From NCBI GenBank assembly GCA_029959195.1, contig CP114121.1, positions 1,364,001 to 1,428,000 on the forward strand: a DNA stretch of 64,000 bases, written 5' to 3'. The position numbers and the translations under genes are program-made. Of the stretch, positions 1-12,431 are shown piece after piece. The notes under the pieces are model-generated. The model was not told the DNA's origin and made no database searches. It saw only the letters and a program-made list of their open reading frames with translations. The stretch comes from Dictyophora rubrovolvata (Eukaryota > Basidiomycota > Agaricomycetes > Phallales > Phallaceae). Every line of letters starts with the position of its first letter. Within the stretch, counting starts at the first letter, position 1.

Positions 1-150
1 AGCTGGGAGCATTGAACATTCTCTTACGGCTGTTTCCACAATCCCAAGTCCCTGATGGATGAACGAAGGATTATATTGACGTGGTATAGGGGCATAGATG
101 TAAGAACCCATTGACGTGCCTGCACTATCAGGTTTGCCTACGGAAGTCAA

Positions 151-556
151 TTATCGGGCAAAAGAATATAAAAGGGACGCACTAGGGCTGTTCGGACGCG
201 AGCTCTGACGTTCATGAGGTAAGTTAACGCTTGCTTCTGACAATGTTTGATCTAGAGAATTTTGTTTTATCGGATTATTTGTCATGAGTTCTGCAATATG
301 CAATAGCTGATTCACTGAACATACCAGGTCGACTACTTTCGAGTTGGGATGCACACTTAAAGGATTCGGTTGGAGCTTTTGCCATGATTTGATTCAATAA
401 AGTGGTCGGTGTGACGATGGACGCATACATATCAAACCAGGTATCAGCGTCCTGCTCTTTAGACTCGGGTTGGGGGTCTCCTTTGAGGGGTTGAAAGCTC
501 TCGTGGCAGGGTGAATGCTCGCCTTGCAAGTAATCGTCAGACTTGTGGAATTCCAT
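151..556 (-). CDS. small hypothetical protein (weak gene model)
   Basis: Two open segments on the minus strand, 325..556 and 151..290, join in frame across a putative 34-nt GT-AG intron (donor gtatgt, acceptor ttgcag) to give a protein of about 123 aa. It starts at an ATG at 556 and ends with TAA at 151-153. The product is polar, rich in Ser, Gln, Asn and Pro, with no signal peptide, membrane span or recognisable domain. The intron is shorter than nearly all others in the window. It may therefore be part of a longer gene extending left of the window, or a chance open frame. I do not recognise it and assign no function. The stretch 557-1086 upstream is shared with the divergent homeodomain gene. 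Confidence 0.3.
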
Positions 557-1086
557 TGGTTGTGAATCGGAAAACCTCTACTTTGACACGATGCACTGCT
601 GTGAGCCTCTGGTAGTTTTGTGGTGCCTTGTTCCAGTTCTTCCCCCGCGTTGGTGAGTCCAAGTGACCGCTTTTTTCAACCGGAATTTGGACAGAATATT
701 CACCTCAGTTTGAGGACGGCAATCCGAAAACCTAGCCAAATCGTGAACACTATAGACAAGGAGGTGGGGGGAACAATATATATATATCTCAAAAAACTGT
801 GCATAGCCATTATATACAATGTGCGTATAATTCGGTAGCTCCCTAATACCAAGCGGTGGGCTGAAAGTGAATTGTGTGTATTTATCTTACGCACTGATTG
901 AACTAACATCCCGAACGTATACAAGGATCGGGCGATCTAAATCTTCCGACAATAAATCGGTCATGTGATGTGATTATTTAGCCAGCTTACATCATCTAAG
1001 CGGGCGTCGATCAGTCGGATGTCCGCTGGAGGGTATTTTCTATTCTTGGCGTCTGTGCACTTGGCTCTTTGGTTTCTTCTCATCCC
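557..1086. other. intergenic region upstream of the homeodomain gene
   Basis: About 530 bases between the weak minus-strand model and the homeodomain gene. It contains short AT-rich stretches, including a run of alternating T and A near 778-788. I see no convincing coding frame or RNA gene. It presumably holds the promoter and 5' leader of the plus-strand gene. Confidence 0.5.
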
Positions 1087-4000
1087 ATGTCCTCATACCC
1101 CCTCCCTCGTTTCTTTTCTTCACAGCCGTCTTCATCTTCGTCTTCGTCGACAGCCGCTCCTTCCCTGCGTAATCCGTACCAAATGAACTATCACCATGCT
1201 CACCAACCTCCGATGTATTACCCTTTTTCTCCGCCATTCGACGGTTCTGTGAATCTGAACAATCCATACATCTACGACCCTACGCATGTCAAACATCGCC
1301 GACGGACGACTCCTGAACAGCTCAAGGTGCTTGAGGAAACCTTCAAAACTGATCCCAAACCAAATCCTAGTCTCCGTAAACGACTTTCCTTGGAACTAGG
1401 CATGACCCCGAGGGTGTTACAGGTACTTATTTACTCGTCATCCTATTTGTTATGTCTCATTTAGCTCATCTTTCTTTCCTGTATACTAGGTGTGGTTCCA
1501 AAACAGGTAGACAAAATTAGATTTCTTTCCCCTCCCCCGACAAAAAATCCCTCAGTTACTGATTGATTTTCTGGCTAGGCGGATGAAAGTCAAGCGACTC
1601 GTGAAAAAGCAAAGTTCTTCTACAGATCAATCATTGGCGGATTCTGCGACTAATGATTTCCCCAATGGACAGCAACAGTCAGAAGATTCTCCCTCGTCGA
1701 CATCCCCGTCGAATACAACGGCCATGGCAACTGGTTCAGACGCCAGCACAGCCCCCGCTTCCGCTTCCGCCTCAACGCCAATCCCTACACCTCCTTCAGG
1801 ATCGTCATCCTCTTCACCCGCCCCTTCACCATCGTCTCCGCTACCTTATCCTGATATCAGCCGTCGACGATCTTCCTTGCCTCTTACAGTCGGATTCAAT
1901 TCTAGCTCCAATCATCATGCTTCGTTCCACAGTTTTCATCAACAGCAACAGCATCAATCGCTCGATCACTATCCATATCACGGCATGCCATGGAATCACA
2001 CTATTGACGATAACACTACCAGCGAGAACGCGACACATCATAATGTCATGTCCAGTTTTTCTGCAGATGGGAATGTCCCGGCATTCGACCCTCTCACGGA
2101 CCCACTCCTTCTCCGTCGTCGTTCATTCACCTCACTTCATCGTCTTGAATCCCATCCGTTTGCCCCACTCGTTGCTGCTGGTAATGGAGTGGCTCTTCCC
2201 CTACCCATGCGCCGGAGTCAAAGTCCCTTCCTCCCCCCACCGGGAGCTTCTTCCACTTCCTCGTCCCATTCTAAATCTCATTTAGATGCCAATGCTTCCG
2301 TTTCTTCACCTGATCCTCCCTCTGTGGATAATGCATCTGGCTCAGCCGCTGTTACATTCCTGTCTGATGCTTCTCCGACTCTTCCAGAGACCGCTGTCAC
2401 CACGACTGGCGCAGACGCACCAGACAAAGTGGCTGAAAATGGGTTTCCAGCTTCTCTGGGGTCTGACGGTTCAGGGAGCCTTGATGGACGAAATGTACCT
2501 CAGAAGCATAGCGGAGCCTCCCACAGGCCATCTCCTGCCAGCGGAGCCAAGATTCTTGAATCAGGAGTCGTTCTAAACGCCGATTCAACAGAAAGCAATA
2601 TGGATGGATTGGGACCAACAACAGAAGCTATCCTTGGCTCTGCTCACCCGGAAGGAATCCATCAACAGCATGATTGCCATGATGGGCTCACGAGTTTAAT
2701 AAACCCTCGAAGACAAGCGTCAACAATGCGTACTCAGCAACCACCCTCGTTCCTTCAGCGTTCGCAATCAACGTCCCAAGTTCGGCCATTCATCGCACAT
2801 CACCACTCGTCCTCAACACCTCCGCATGTTTTCACAAATAAGGCCTTACAAGCTCAGAGATACAACCCAGCAAGCGTTCCCGGTGGCATTTCATCCCATG
2901 CGACACATTTCTCCCATCTTAACGCAAGTGTGCCGGTGGGTGGATTCAGAAGCGCCTCGTTCCATGGAATCATTCCTGATTCCGATAACTACCACGCTTA
3001 CTATAACCGGCAGATACTTGTTAGCCAAGGTATGGGTATTGAGTATGGGCAGCATCCATTGACTGCACGTAGACTACATCCTACGTCAGGCTCCTTACAG
3101 CAGCAGCAACAATTCTTAAACATGTCAAGTCGTGATCATGCACCCATGGGACCACGTTCGATTTCTTCTGCCCCTATACTTGATTATTCGAACCCTCGCC
3201 GCAATACAGGGATTACTATACAGGGCCCTCAGTCCTATCAGTATTCTCATCACTCTTCAATCTCTCCCACCCAATTCAATGAACCGGAAGTAGACATGCC
3301 CGCAACGCACCCGCCATACGCATTTCCGCCTCGCCCGTTGGGTGCTTTACTTCCTGGTCCTTTACCGGCCTCAGACTATTCGTTTGGTACCGCAACGTCT
3401 TCAAGCACGGACACGGACAGTGAAATGCGCGAAAAGCAAAATGATATACCAGACGATAAGCAGCTCCATACCCCTTGGGATGCCACCGAAGTTAGCAGCA
3501 GCATCGATGCATTAAATCACATGCGTAACACCGCTGAGCCTTCCAATGCAAGCGCCTATGAGGGCGTTGAAAGAGGATACCAAACTCGTTTTGGAAGCTT
3601 GGCTAGCGTGATGAGCGTGCCTAGTGTGCCTAGCGTGAGTGAAGGCAGCGGCGTTACAGGTGATTATGAATTAGACTGGGAATTGGAAGGTATGAGAGGA
3701 ACCACAGATGGGCGTCGTGGTAGCTGGTAGGTGTTCGCGCGATGGTGTGCTCGTGCTACAGTTAATCTGTTTTTCTAAACACAGCACGGGTCAAGTTGCC
3801 GAGTTATTCTCAAATCTAGAAGTAGGCAGCCGTCGGGGCAGCGAGGAGTCGATTCATTCTTTAAGTTCTGCTCACTCGCTCAATACACCTAATGGGTTGT
3901 CTCATCATAACATTCACCCTCGCGACCCCAACGAGACTCGAGAACTATCGTATCCAGTTCCAGACGTCCCTTTCTGCGGCGACCGTAGGCCACACGAAAA

Positions 4001-4523
4001 TGGAAATGAAGCTGAAGCTGTGGTTGACGCGACTGTATGCGAGAATGAGTATTCTACTAAAAAGGACGAGTGCGAACATGATGAGGAAGACCGGAGAAAA
4101 ACCCCATCTGCTCAGCCAGCAATGGGGATAAATATCACCTCAGATGCGTCTAGAAACTCATTTCAACACTCTCAGAACATGAATGTCTCCGGCAGCAAGG
4201 GTGTACATGGAGACCAGATCACACCTGCATACTTGCACATTCAGTCAACATATTACCCTCCTGTTTCCAACTTTTATAATTCTGGAATTGGAACTGAATA
4301 TGTTACCAGTGAATTCGCAGATGTCGCTGTTCATGGTTCAATGGACATAGGTATGAATCTTAACGTGGGCGTTGGTCTCGGAGAGCAGTTCCAATACCAA
4401 GGTGTCGATGTTGATTATATACCTCAAGAATCAGACAGATTCCGGACGAATGCCGACGATAATATGCTTGGCGTGGAACGTTACACAGGGATGGCTGAGG
4501 GATCTTACGATGAAATATATTGA
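1087..4523 (+). CDS. homeodomain transcription factor, long disordered tail
   Basis: Exons 1087..1422, 1490..1506, 1579..3726 and 3785..4523 join in frame to about 1,079 aa. A homeodomain lies near residues 68-128: a basic N-terminal arm (KHRRRTTPEQL) and a third helix reading VWFQNRRMKVKR after splicing, which has the invariant W, F, N and R that contact DNA. It has no three-residue TALE insertion, so it is a typical homeodomain rather than a TALE type. The remaining roughly 950 residues are low-complexity Ser/Pro/His/Gln-rich sequence, as in many fungal regulators, and probably act in activation or protein contacts. Helix 3 is assembled from three exons, the middle one only 17 nt. Role inferred: sequence-specific nuclear transcription factor. 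I cannot name the ortholog and see nothing tying it to a mating locus. The start is the first in-frame ATG; an upstream non-coding exon is possible. Confidence 0.85.
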
Positions 4524-5590
4524 ATCCATTCATTTAAGACTTTCAAGACTTTCTTATTGCTGCCATGATCTTAGAATCGCAATCAGCTATTTTCGAGACC
4601 ACGTCCGGACGAACCTTATACCCACTACTTAAATACCATCCGGGATTATGAATCCTAAAAACCGTGGGGGAAGACCATGTTCATCCCGTTCAGTGGCACA
4701 GCACTTTACTTGATAGAGCCGGACCGGGTTGTTGTTCAAAAACACACTCTGATTCGTCTTTCATACTTTTGTTTTAACATTATTTTCTTTCCCATCTCTC
4801 TAGCATTTAATCATCATTTTTGTTCCTTCATTCTCCTGTGTTTTTATATATCCAGTCCATTCGTTATCGTTCAGTATTCCTAATGCTTTCTTAGTCATTC
4901 CAACAACCATTTATTTTACAGTCGTATCCTAATTTTTACCGTAAAAGTCTATTTCACTTTCCAGATTGGCCAAAATTATTTCGTATTCTTCTCGTTTCTC
5001 GTTTGTTGTTCAAATTCTGCTGATTTTCTGGTAATTTGAAGAGGCACCGCGATCATTATTATCCTTTATGCTTTCCTTTCCTTTTGAACTTCCATTTTAA
5101 TACGCATCGCTGTAATGGCTGTAGGTTGTATATATTGTATGAAGAAATCCAAATGTTATTGAATACAACTCCTTTGTACATGTGAAAACTTGCGTGTTAT
5201 ATAGGTAATATAACGTTTCCGTTAGGAATGTTTTTCGATTCTCTCAGCAGTCACTAGTCACTGAGCCCAGCCGCATTCATATCGTACCCAACATATTGTA
5301 TTCCCATGGCATGATGTCAGCCGGTTTTCACTTTGAATACCGAAGTTTTGCATCAAATGCATTTCATAGTTATAGTTAGAATCCAATCATAGCATCAAGC
5401 TCGCGTATCGCAGACAACTCGAAGCTCGTAGGCTGACCTATGTACGTCTGTTGCCAAAGAAGATATTGTGAAAGGTGTATGCATTGTGTGGGCTCAGAAG
5501 ATATTAGGCTGGTGTCGAATAAGAGTAAATAAGGTGGGTAATATAACAGAACAGAACAGTCCCCATGCCCCATTTTGTGTATCGCTGAAT
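4524..5590. other. convergent intergenic region
   Basis: About 1.07 kb between the stop of the homeodomain gene and the stop of the uS9m gene on the opposite strand. It is T-rich on the plus strand from about 4740 to 5110, which fits 3' untranslated and termination sequence for both genes. The short open frames here look like chance. I see no RNA gene or repeat. Confidence 0.5.
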
Positions 5591-6704
5591 TTAACGTTTG
5601 ACCCAAGCATACTGCAAGAAACGTCAGCTTTTGAACTAGCAGCATGACTGTTAAGCATACCCTTTTCCGTGCCTTTGCAAGCCCCGTTTTTTTCCTTTCT
5701 ACCATACGAGGATCTCGTTTGAGAACTTTGCCTAGAGTTACAACTTGAGCCAATTGGTTAAAATAACCGACAAAATGTGACTTGCCTCTTTTGAGAATTA
5801 ATTCTAATTCGGGGTAATGGGCAACGATATTCTTTGAAATACCATGTGCAATTGCTTCGGCTTGGCCCGTTGTTCCGCCCCCTCTGACAAGAGCGAAAAC
5901 ATTAAACGCACCAAATGTGCCCGTCAGTTTAAATGGTCGTACTACACGCTGTCGATCTAAGACGTTGGGAAAATATAGTGCAAGCGGCACATTATTTACT
6001 AGCACTGTGGTGACCTGAAGTGAGTTGGGTAATTCGCCCACGAATGTCGTTGACGGGACGGAGGAAGATAGCTGTGAGAGATCAGCTAAAGCTGGCTCCT
6101 TTGTCTTGATAATCCATACTCGAGCTGAACTCTCTTTACGACGACCAAGAGCATAGGTACGACCGTATTGGTCAGGTACAACTGGCTTTCGCATTGCATG
6201 CAGCCTTTGGGTATCGTTTTTTTCGAACTTGGACAGCTGTTTCTTCAAATCCGTCGCAGTCTCATCTTCTCCTCCAGCCAGAGCAATTTTACGACACTCA
6301 TTTAACTCATTGAGCAGCGCGGTGACTTTACGATGCCGCGACGTCGTGAGTGTAACACCAAGCAGTTGGCTCATTTCTCCCCGACCTTTCCATGCAGTAG
6401 GAATGTGAGGGAGGTGTGCCTTGGCCTTTTCGGGAAATGGAAGAAGGTATGAACGTCGTAATGAAAACTGCACAGCCTTCAGCTGGTTTTCAAGATTGGA
6501 TAGAGTATCATTGAATCCTGAACGACCAGTATAGAATGTTGGTGTTGCAGGTTTGGGACGTTGGTTGGCGGGTGTCGGTGAAGCAAAGTCGATCTGATCC
6601 AAGGAAGATGGAGGTACAAATGGAATTTGGGTCGCGTAACCGCATCGGAGGACGGTGGGCACAGACGTCGTCAGTACTTTCTTTCTCAAGAAAGATGCTG
6701 CCAT
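5591..6704 (-). CDS. MRPS9: mitochondrial small-subunit ribosomal protein uS9m
   Basis: Exons 5661..6704 and 5591..5611 join through a 49-nt intron to about 354 aa. The C-terminal 130 residues are the uS9 fold: YGRTYALGRRKESSARVW at the start, RGGGTTGQAEAIAHGI in the middle and DPRMVERKKTGLAKARKR near the end. The last exon is only 21 nt and supplies the conserved YAWVKR terminus; without that splice the frame runs into an unrelated tail. The N-terminal ~200 residues are the extension usual for mitochondrial uS9, with a basic, hydroxylated presequence (MAASFLRKKVLTTS). It acts in the mitoribosomal small subunit, where the C-terminal tail of uS9 reaches the P-site. Its start codon is 52 bp from that of the divergent WW/FF gene, so the two must share a promoter. 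Confidence 0.95.
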
Positions 6705-6756
6705 GCGGATTGCAGTCGGAGCGGGTCACTCAGTGTGACGGGCGTCTCCCTGCGTC
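6705..6756. promoter_or_regulatory. 52-bp bidirectional promoter region between start codons
   Basis: Only 52 bases separate the ATG of the uS9m gene (minus) and the ATG of the WW/FF gene (plus). Any transcription start for either gene must lie in this gap or inside the other gene's transcribed region, so overlapping 5' leaders are likely. I see no clear TATA or CCAAT element. The inference of a shared promoter rests on geometry alone. Confidence 0.6.
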
Positions 6757-9486
6757 ATGTCGAATCCCCTCAGTGCAGCTACAACTTCCTTCAATGTGTC
6801 TTTGCCACCACTGCCACCGGGCTGGACAGAGCATAAAGGTTTGTGTGAGGATTTCAGACATTTCCCCGAATCTGAAATTTCTTCCAGTTGCTGGCGGACA
6901 GCCATACTATTATCACGCCGCGACCAACCAGTCAACATACGTACGCCCTCTGCCAGTACCGGGTGCTGTTACTACTATTCCTCATAATGCCATAATACCC
7001 GGAGCCGTACCTAAAAAGAAAAAGGAAAAGCCACTTGTCAAAACACCTATCCCAGATACTCCATGGCTCAGAGTCAAGACCACAGAAGGAAATATATTTT
7101 ATACGCACAGAGAAAAGAAAGAAAGCGTATGGCAGGTACCCGAGGAGATCAAAGAACAAGTCGAACAACTGGAGCGTGACGAGAAGGAGAAAGAAGAACG
7201 TAAAGCTGCAGAGAAGCTTCAGCGAGAAGAAGAAGAGGAGAGGCAAGCTGAAGAGGAGGAGCGGCGGGCAGAGCAGGAAGAGATTGAACGAATTAAACAA
7301 GAAGTACAGAGAGATGTATCATCTGGCAAACGCAAAGCTTTGGACGCTGCTGAAGAAGATAGATTAACTAACAAGAAAAAGAAGGTCTCTGCTGAAACTC
7401 ACAAAGGTGCAGATGACAAACAAGACTCTGAAGAGGAATGGCAACAAAACATCTCCGAAGAAACAACATTAGAAGCGAAACAAGATGAGACACCTGAATT
7501 AGACCCCGCACTCGGGGAATCAAAGATGGTCAAAGCGGCTTTCACGGTACCGGATAGAGTTGACTTATCCTTAGATGAAGCCAAGGCATTATTCAAGGTA
7601 TGAGAGTAACTGATTTTGGATCATCTGTACTTTATTCAATAAACACTCCTAGACCCTTTTGAAGGAAAAGGATGTCAACCCATTACACCCTTGGGACAAA
7701 TCATTGCCCCTTTTCATCTCCGATCCTCGTTATGTCTTGCTGCCCTCGGTAGCAACACGACGAGAAGCCTTCGACGAGTATTGCCGTGATACCGTGAGAG
7801 CTCAGAGGCTTGCTAAAGCTGCAGCTGTAAAGGAGCAAGCTTCAGCCACTGGTGACAAAGATAAAGATGCCTATTATCAGTTACTGAAGGATGAAGTGTC
7901 GAGCACACGTACCTCATGGACGGAATTTCGAAAAAAATGGAAGAAAGATAGACGTTTCTTCGGTTGGTCCGGTGAGAACGAACGAGAAAAGGTATTTCGA
8001 GAATGGCTTAAGGACCTTGCTAGCAGTACGTCTATTGACCCTCCAGTTAGTTTGAGAGCTTGTCGCTCATGCTGTTATAGAGAGAAAAAAGCAGGCCGAC
8101 CAGGCTGAACGCGATTTCCTCCGACTGCTTCAAGAACATAAGGATATTAAACCAGACAGCGAGTGGAAAAATGTGCGTGTATTCTTGTTATCTATTATCG
8201 CCGTACTCATCATACGATACCTCCCTTCTTCAGGCAAAACAGTTTATCAATACCAAGGATCCTCGTTATGATGCTGTTGGATCAGCCTCAGTCCGCGAAG
8301 CACTTTTTAATATTTATGTCAAAACTTTAACACAGACTCGGCCTCATTCTCCGCAAATGTCAGACAAAGAAAGTCGGTCCCAAACTGCTAGTGGGTCAAC
8401 TTACGAGAAAGATCGCAAGCAACGTGCCCTTCGAGAACGGGAAGAAAAGGTGCGTCGTGAACGGGAAGGTATAGAACGTCAACTCGATCAAACGCGGGAT
8501 GTTCTCGGGAGGGAAGCAGAAGAACTAGAATTCGGGTGCGACATGTGCTTTTTATCGTTTACATCTAAGGTTTTTATATTTTGTTTGATAGGACGCTACT
8601 GACTGATGCGATAAGAGAACCAACTGTACGTACTGCCACAGCCTTGGAACATATATTCATGATTTACATTAGCTCTCTTGGGAAGACGCATTATCCTTAC
8701 TTTCCGATCACCCCACCTTTGTCCACTGCAATCTTCCGCTTTCAGTACGGAGAGGCCTATTTTATAAACATGTGGGACATCTACGCGAAAGATACTTGAA
8801 ATCGCTTCACGCTTCCTTCGCCGCCCACGCATCTAAACTTAACACACGCTGGGTAGATCTTGATTTTGACACTCGCAAAACCATCTCGCGAAGTCTGCCC
8901 GCTTCAAAACTTAAATTAGTTGTAGATGATAGTAGTGGGGATGAAGATTTAAATTCGGACGAAGAAGAAGCCTTACGGAAACGTAGAAGATCCAGGTATG
9001 AACCGCTTGAAATGGAGTTTGACAGATGGCAGCGACAACGGAATGTTGAGGCTAGGAAGGCATTTGTGGATATGCTTAACGAAAATGCCTTCCTGGAATT
9101 TTGGGGCAAGATGAGCAAAATTGGGGGTGAGGGGGTTGAAGGCGGTGTTAAAGCTGATGAAGAAGATGAGGAAGGAGGAGAAGGTGGTGGTGGAAAGGTT
9201 GATATGAAGAAACTGGCTAAACAAATCGACGAGGATGAATTTGGTCGGGTATTGAAGGTATGTTGGCTCGAATAATATTATTTTCTTGGGAAGACATTAT
9301 TTATATAATATGCAGAATGACGCAAGGTGGACTGCCTTCGATCATGTGTCGGACGAACGGACGAAATGGTTACGAGTGAGTGAATGCCTTCAGAAGACAT
9401 ATCTAGCTTTTTATCCATGTTCGTAGGATCATATGAGTCAGCTCTCCGCTCCCAAGCTAAGTGTCCATGTCCGAGAAAGAGACTGA
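6757..9486 (+). CDS. WW and FF domain RNA-processing / elongation factor
   Basis: Nine exons (6757..6838, 6888..7597, 7653..8025, 8081..8172, 8234..8535, 8592..8625, 8673..9257, 9316..9375, 9427..9486) give about 765 aa. WW1 begins PPGWTEHKVAGGQPYYYH near residue 20. WW2 (TPWLRVKTTEGNIFYTH) follows a Lys-rich linker, and a long charged Glu/Lys/Arg coiled-coil-like stretch comes next. From about residue 260 there are at least four FF repeats: one starts LSLDEAKALFKTLLKEK and carries DPRY, another has LSWEDALSLLSDH. Two WW plus several FF repeats is the plan of TCERG1/CA150 and Prp40, which bridge the phosphorylated RNA polymerase II tail and the spliceosome. DPRY within FF repeats favours the TCERG1/Dre4 side over Prp40, but I cannot decide without alignment. 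It lies head-to-head with MRPS9. Confidence 0.85.
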
Positions 9487-9824
9487 GTTCTGTTTAGAAC
9501 AAGGTATAGTCAATAGTCAGCCTTTACTAATAAACTACGTCGGGTTGAAGTGTCAAAGTCTCTGAAATATAATTCCTTCTGCCAGTATTTAAATATGCAT
9601 GTGTTCAAAAATTACTTGTAATAACTTATGTGTTTCATATGAGAGTTGATATCCAGTTTGCTCTTGACCCATTACCCCAATACTTAGCCATAACTGAAAT
9701 GCTCATAAATCGCCCAAAGGAAGAAAATTCACTCTAAATCGTCTAATCGTTGGCTTGCATTAAACCACCTATAATGCCCGATAATGTTAAGGAAAGGCGA
9801 TCATTTGGCTTTAAACACGTGTAC
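9487..9824. other. convergent intergenic region
   Basis: 338 bases between the stops of the WW/FF gene and the mannosyltransferase gene. It is AT-rich and presumably holds both 3' untranslated regions. I see no other feature. Confidence 0.5.
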
Positions 9825-11451
9825 TCACTCATAACCCCTGCTATCGAAAAGTGCTATATTGCGTTTAGTTTTGCAAAGGTATCGGTTCATCTTTGGGTTT
9901 ACTTACGTCCTGGCGAATCGATAAAACAGGTACATCTGTCCAATGATGGACATTCGAATTCCCATTTTTGGTGTTCGTAGCTTGTATAAATTTCCACGCT
10001 TAGAAGAATAAGTATGCGTAGAAAATGGTATCTTACCCCATGTCAGTAAATTGCATTACTTGGTCGGTTCGGAGTGACATAGAAACGGCATGAGTATGCA
10101 CTAGTGAGTCGCCCCAGCGCTCATAAAAAAAGCCTTAAACGCAACAAAGTCAGGACGGACATGGTGCACATCAATGTTGTAACTGACCGCCTGCTTGATC
10201 AAGAAAATCGAAATACGCCATATAAAGTGGGCTATCCCACAAACTTCGATGGGATATTTCGAAATTATTCTACAAGGAGTTGTTGAAGGGAGTGTCTCCT
10301 AGTCGATTTTGACAAAAGACGACGCACATAGAAAGATAGCAGGGTCCAATCGGCATCACCTCCGTTGCCAGCCAATGCCTTTTCTGTATCATACCAAGTA
10401 AACTTGTGATTAGCCCCAGATGGCAATAAATCTTTATATTTGGCTAAAAACGCGGATACATTCCTCCCAAGAGATGGCTGTACCCAGCGCCCATCGTTGG
10501 AAATTTGTACGAATCCTATAGTGTACGGTACGTGTGCATACTCAGTAAACACCAAATATTGTTAATGTGTGTACATGCCATATAGTGCATTTGCATCTCG
10601 CATGCGCGCGATTGGATCATAGGGCTAATAGATTGATTAGCGTGGCCAAGGCAGAATGATCTTTCCCGACTTACGACGTCACAATGAAATTCTATGTCAG
10701 AGTCTAGTCGCCAGATCCAGTCGTACTTGAGAACTGCAGGGTGCCTCCAAAAGAACCCAGAATAAAAGCGGCACATGGAACGATAACCAAGAGTGAATCT
10801 AAGGTAAAATGCATGAATTTCTTCCTTTAATCCTGAAAGACATAAACTGGGTGTACCCGATTGTGCTTAGCGAGTCGTCTATTCTCTTTTGATCAAGAAA
10901 AGGAGGAGGACCCCACATCTCGGACGGTAGATCAGCTAAGATAGGGAAAGTTGAAACTCTCAGTGTTTGATCATACGTTTTTACTAAAATGAGAGCCTAC
11001 CCCAAGTTACTCTGCCTTCTGAAGCCCAGTCGAACTTATCCATGATGGGTTGACTGACGCTAGCTTCGGTGAAGATGACATAGGGATACTTCAGACGACG
11101 ATTAAATCGATCCTCTATGTTCCTAATAGCTAAAACTGCCTCTAAGAAGAAATCTCAATTCGCTGATACACGAGTCGCCAGGAGACAGGAATAAATCATA
11201 CGTGCTAATCGAGGTGGAGCGACCAGCATCACAATGACAGCGTTCGGCTTGTCCTTCTTCGGAAGGCCTTGGTCAACTAAAGACGCTGACGGGTCTGTCT
11301 CGAGTGGAGCTTGACCGGGCCATATTTTTGAGAGTATTTTAGCCTTAGGCTCAGGAAACTGGATAGCAGTGAGAAAAATGAAACCGCAGACAACAGCGAA
11401 CCAAAGGGCGAGTAGTAGTCTCAAGTTCTGCCTAATTGACAACATCCTCAT
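9825..11451 (-). CDS. KRE2/MNT1-family alpha-1,2-mannosyltransferase
   Basis: Ten exons on the minus strand (11202..11451, 11001..11141, 10857..10935, 10675..10798, 10579..10624, 10328..10515, 10188..10269, 10037..10133, 9907..9980, 9825..9853) give about 369 aa. Residues 8-30 form a single membrane anchor after a short basic tail, the type II Golgi layout of the family (GT15). Family blocks follow in order: IEDRFNRRLKYPYV, YRSMCRFYSGFFWRHP, YDWIWRLDSDIEFHCDV, PYDPIARMRDANALYGF, FTWYDTEKALAG, NNFEISHRSLWDS, GGFFYERWGDSLVHT and a Cys-containing end. It should transfer mannose from GDP-mannose to O-linked or N-linked glycans in the Golgi lumen. The longest single reading frames end early, so the gene looks broken until nine introns are removed. 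The fifth intron (10516..10578) needs a GC donor. The last exon is the least certain. Confidence 0.9.
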
Positions 11452-12431
11452 TAATGTTCATGGAGATGAAATGCTGTTAGAGGAAGTAGAACGTGGATGT
11501 TCAGGAATAAGCAGAATTTATATATATTCCAGTTGCACGGACATCTGTCGGCTCTGCTCGCCCCGTCATTAAGGGACGGAAGGTCGGGCCAGACCATGAG
11601 TTATCGACAACAGCATTAGATAACATCAGTGTATATGTACGTACGTGTCAGTGAAATACCTTCTTTTCAATATGAAAATGCAAACATTTTGCAATTCTGA
11701 ATTGACGTGACGTACCCTCTCATGCTTGTCAGCGCAAATTATTTTCTCACTGTCATGAATTTACCTCCGCCATCTTAAAGTTAAGCCGGTGATCACCTTC
11801 CGTTTGTTAGGCACTAATTTCTCCGATTCAGAAATCTCTTCAGGGAACAAAACTGTCGAAGTGCCAAAATAACTGAATGGTGAGAAATTGACTTCCAAAT
11901 CGGCGTATTCGAAAGGGGGCAACGGTGACGATGGTGAGCTGAACTGGCCCCATGAACTCGACCATCATTCCAATCAACGTCTAGCTGTTCGCAGAGCCAA
12001 TGAGCCTTCGGAATGTGGTTGTGGCATCTTGTTCATAACAGTCCCATTAGGAGCCACGGCTAGGAGTTGCATAGCAAAGATACCCAGAACAAATTGCTCG
12101 TCCTACGAAGAAGTAAGGTATGGATTTGGCAATAGATTCGTGGGTAAACTTGTCACTTCTAAATACGACGTTTTAGTCAACATAGCCATCAAATCAAACC
12201 TAACATTGGACCAAACTTAAAACAGCGGGAAACAATGCATTAATCTAAAACATCGCCGTTCAACAAATATCAGTTCAGGCTCAAACACTGATATACTGAT
12301 GCTTTGCATTTACGCAGCACGCTAACAGAGGCCAAAGCAAAGTAGTTTGTCTCGGCAAAGCGGCAAGCCAGCTTACGTCATGATTGCCATAGCGTTGTCC
12401 GCAGAGCTCATTTATCCCTTTCTTCACCACG
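11452..12431. other. divergent intergenic region
   Basis: About 980 bases between the starts of the mannosyltransferase (minus) and the Cue5-like gene (plus). One plus-strand open frame at about 11888..12220 could encode 110 residues, but it has no recognisable domain, no clear splice partner and odd composition, so I leave it unannotated. Promoters for both flanking genes should be here. Confidence 0.4.

Noticed and set aside
1087-4523. Homeodomain gene as part of an HD mating-type locus.
   Set aside because: No second divergent homeodomain gene and no MIP gene nearby; the domain is a typical non-TALE type with a long activation-like tail.
10265-11451. The mannosyltransferase looks like a broken gene, with an in-frame stop before the EDRFNR block and a truncated C-terminus.
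   Set aside because: A 60-nt intron at 11142..11201 removes the stop and aligns the blocks at the right spacing, and further introns restore NNFEIS and GGFFYERWG. The gene is intact.
11888-12220. Plus-strand open frame of about 110 codons between the mannosyltransferase and the Cue5-like gene.
   Set aside because: No domain, no splice partner, unusual composition and a non-standard start position; likely chance.
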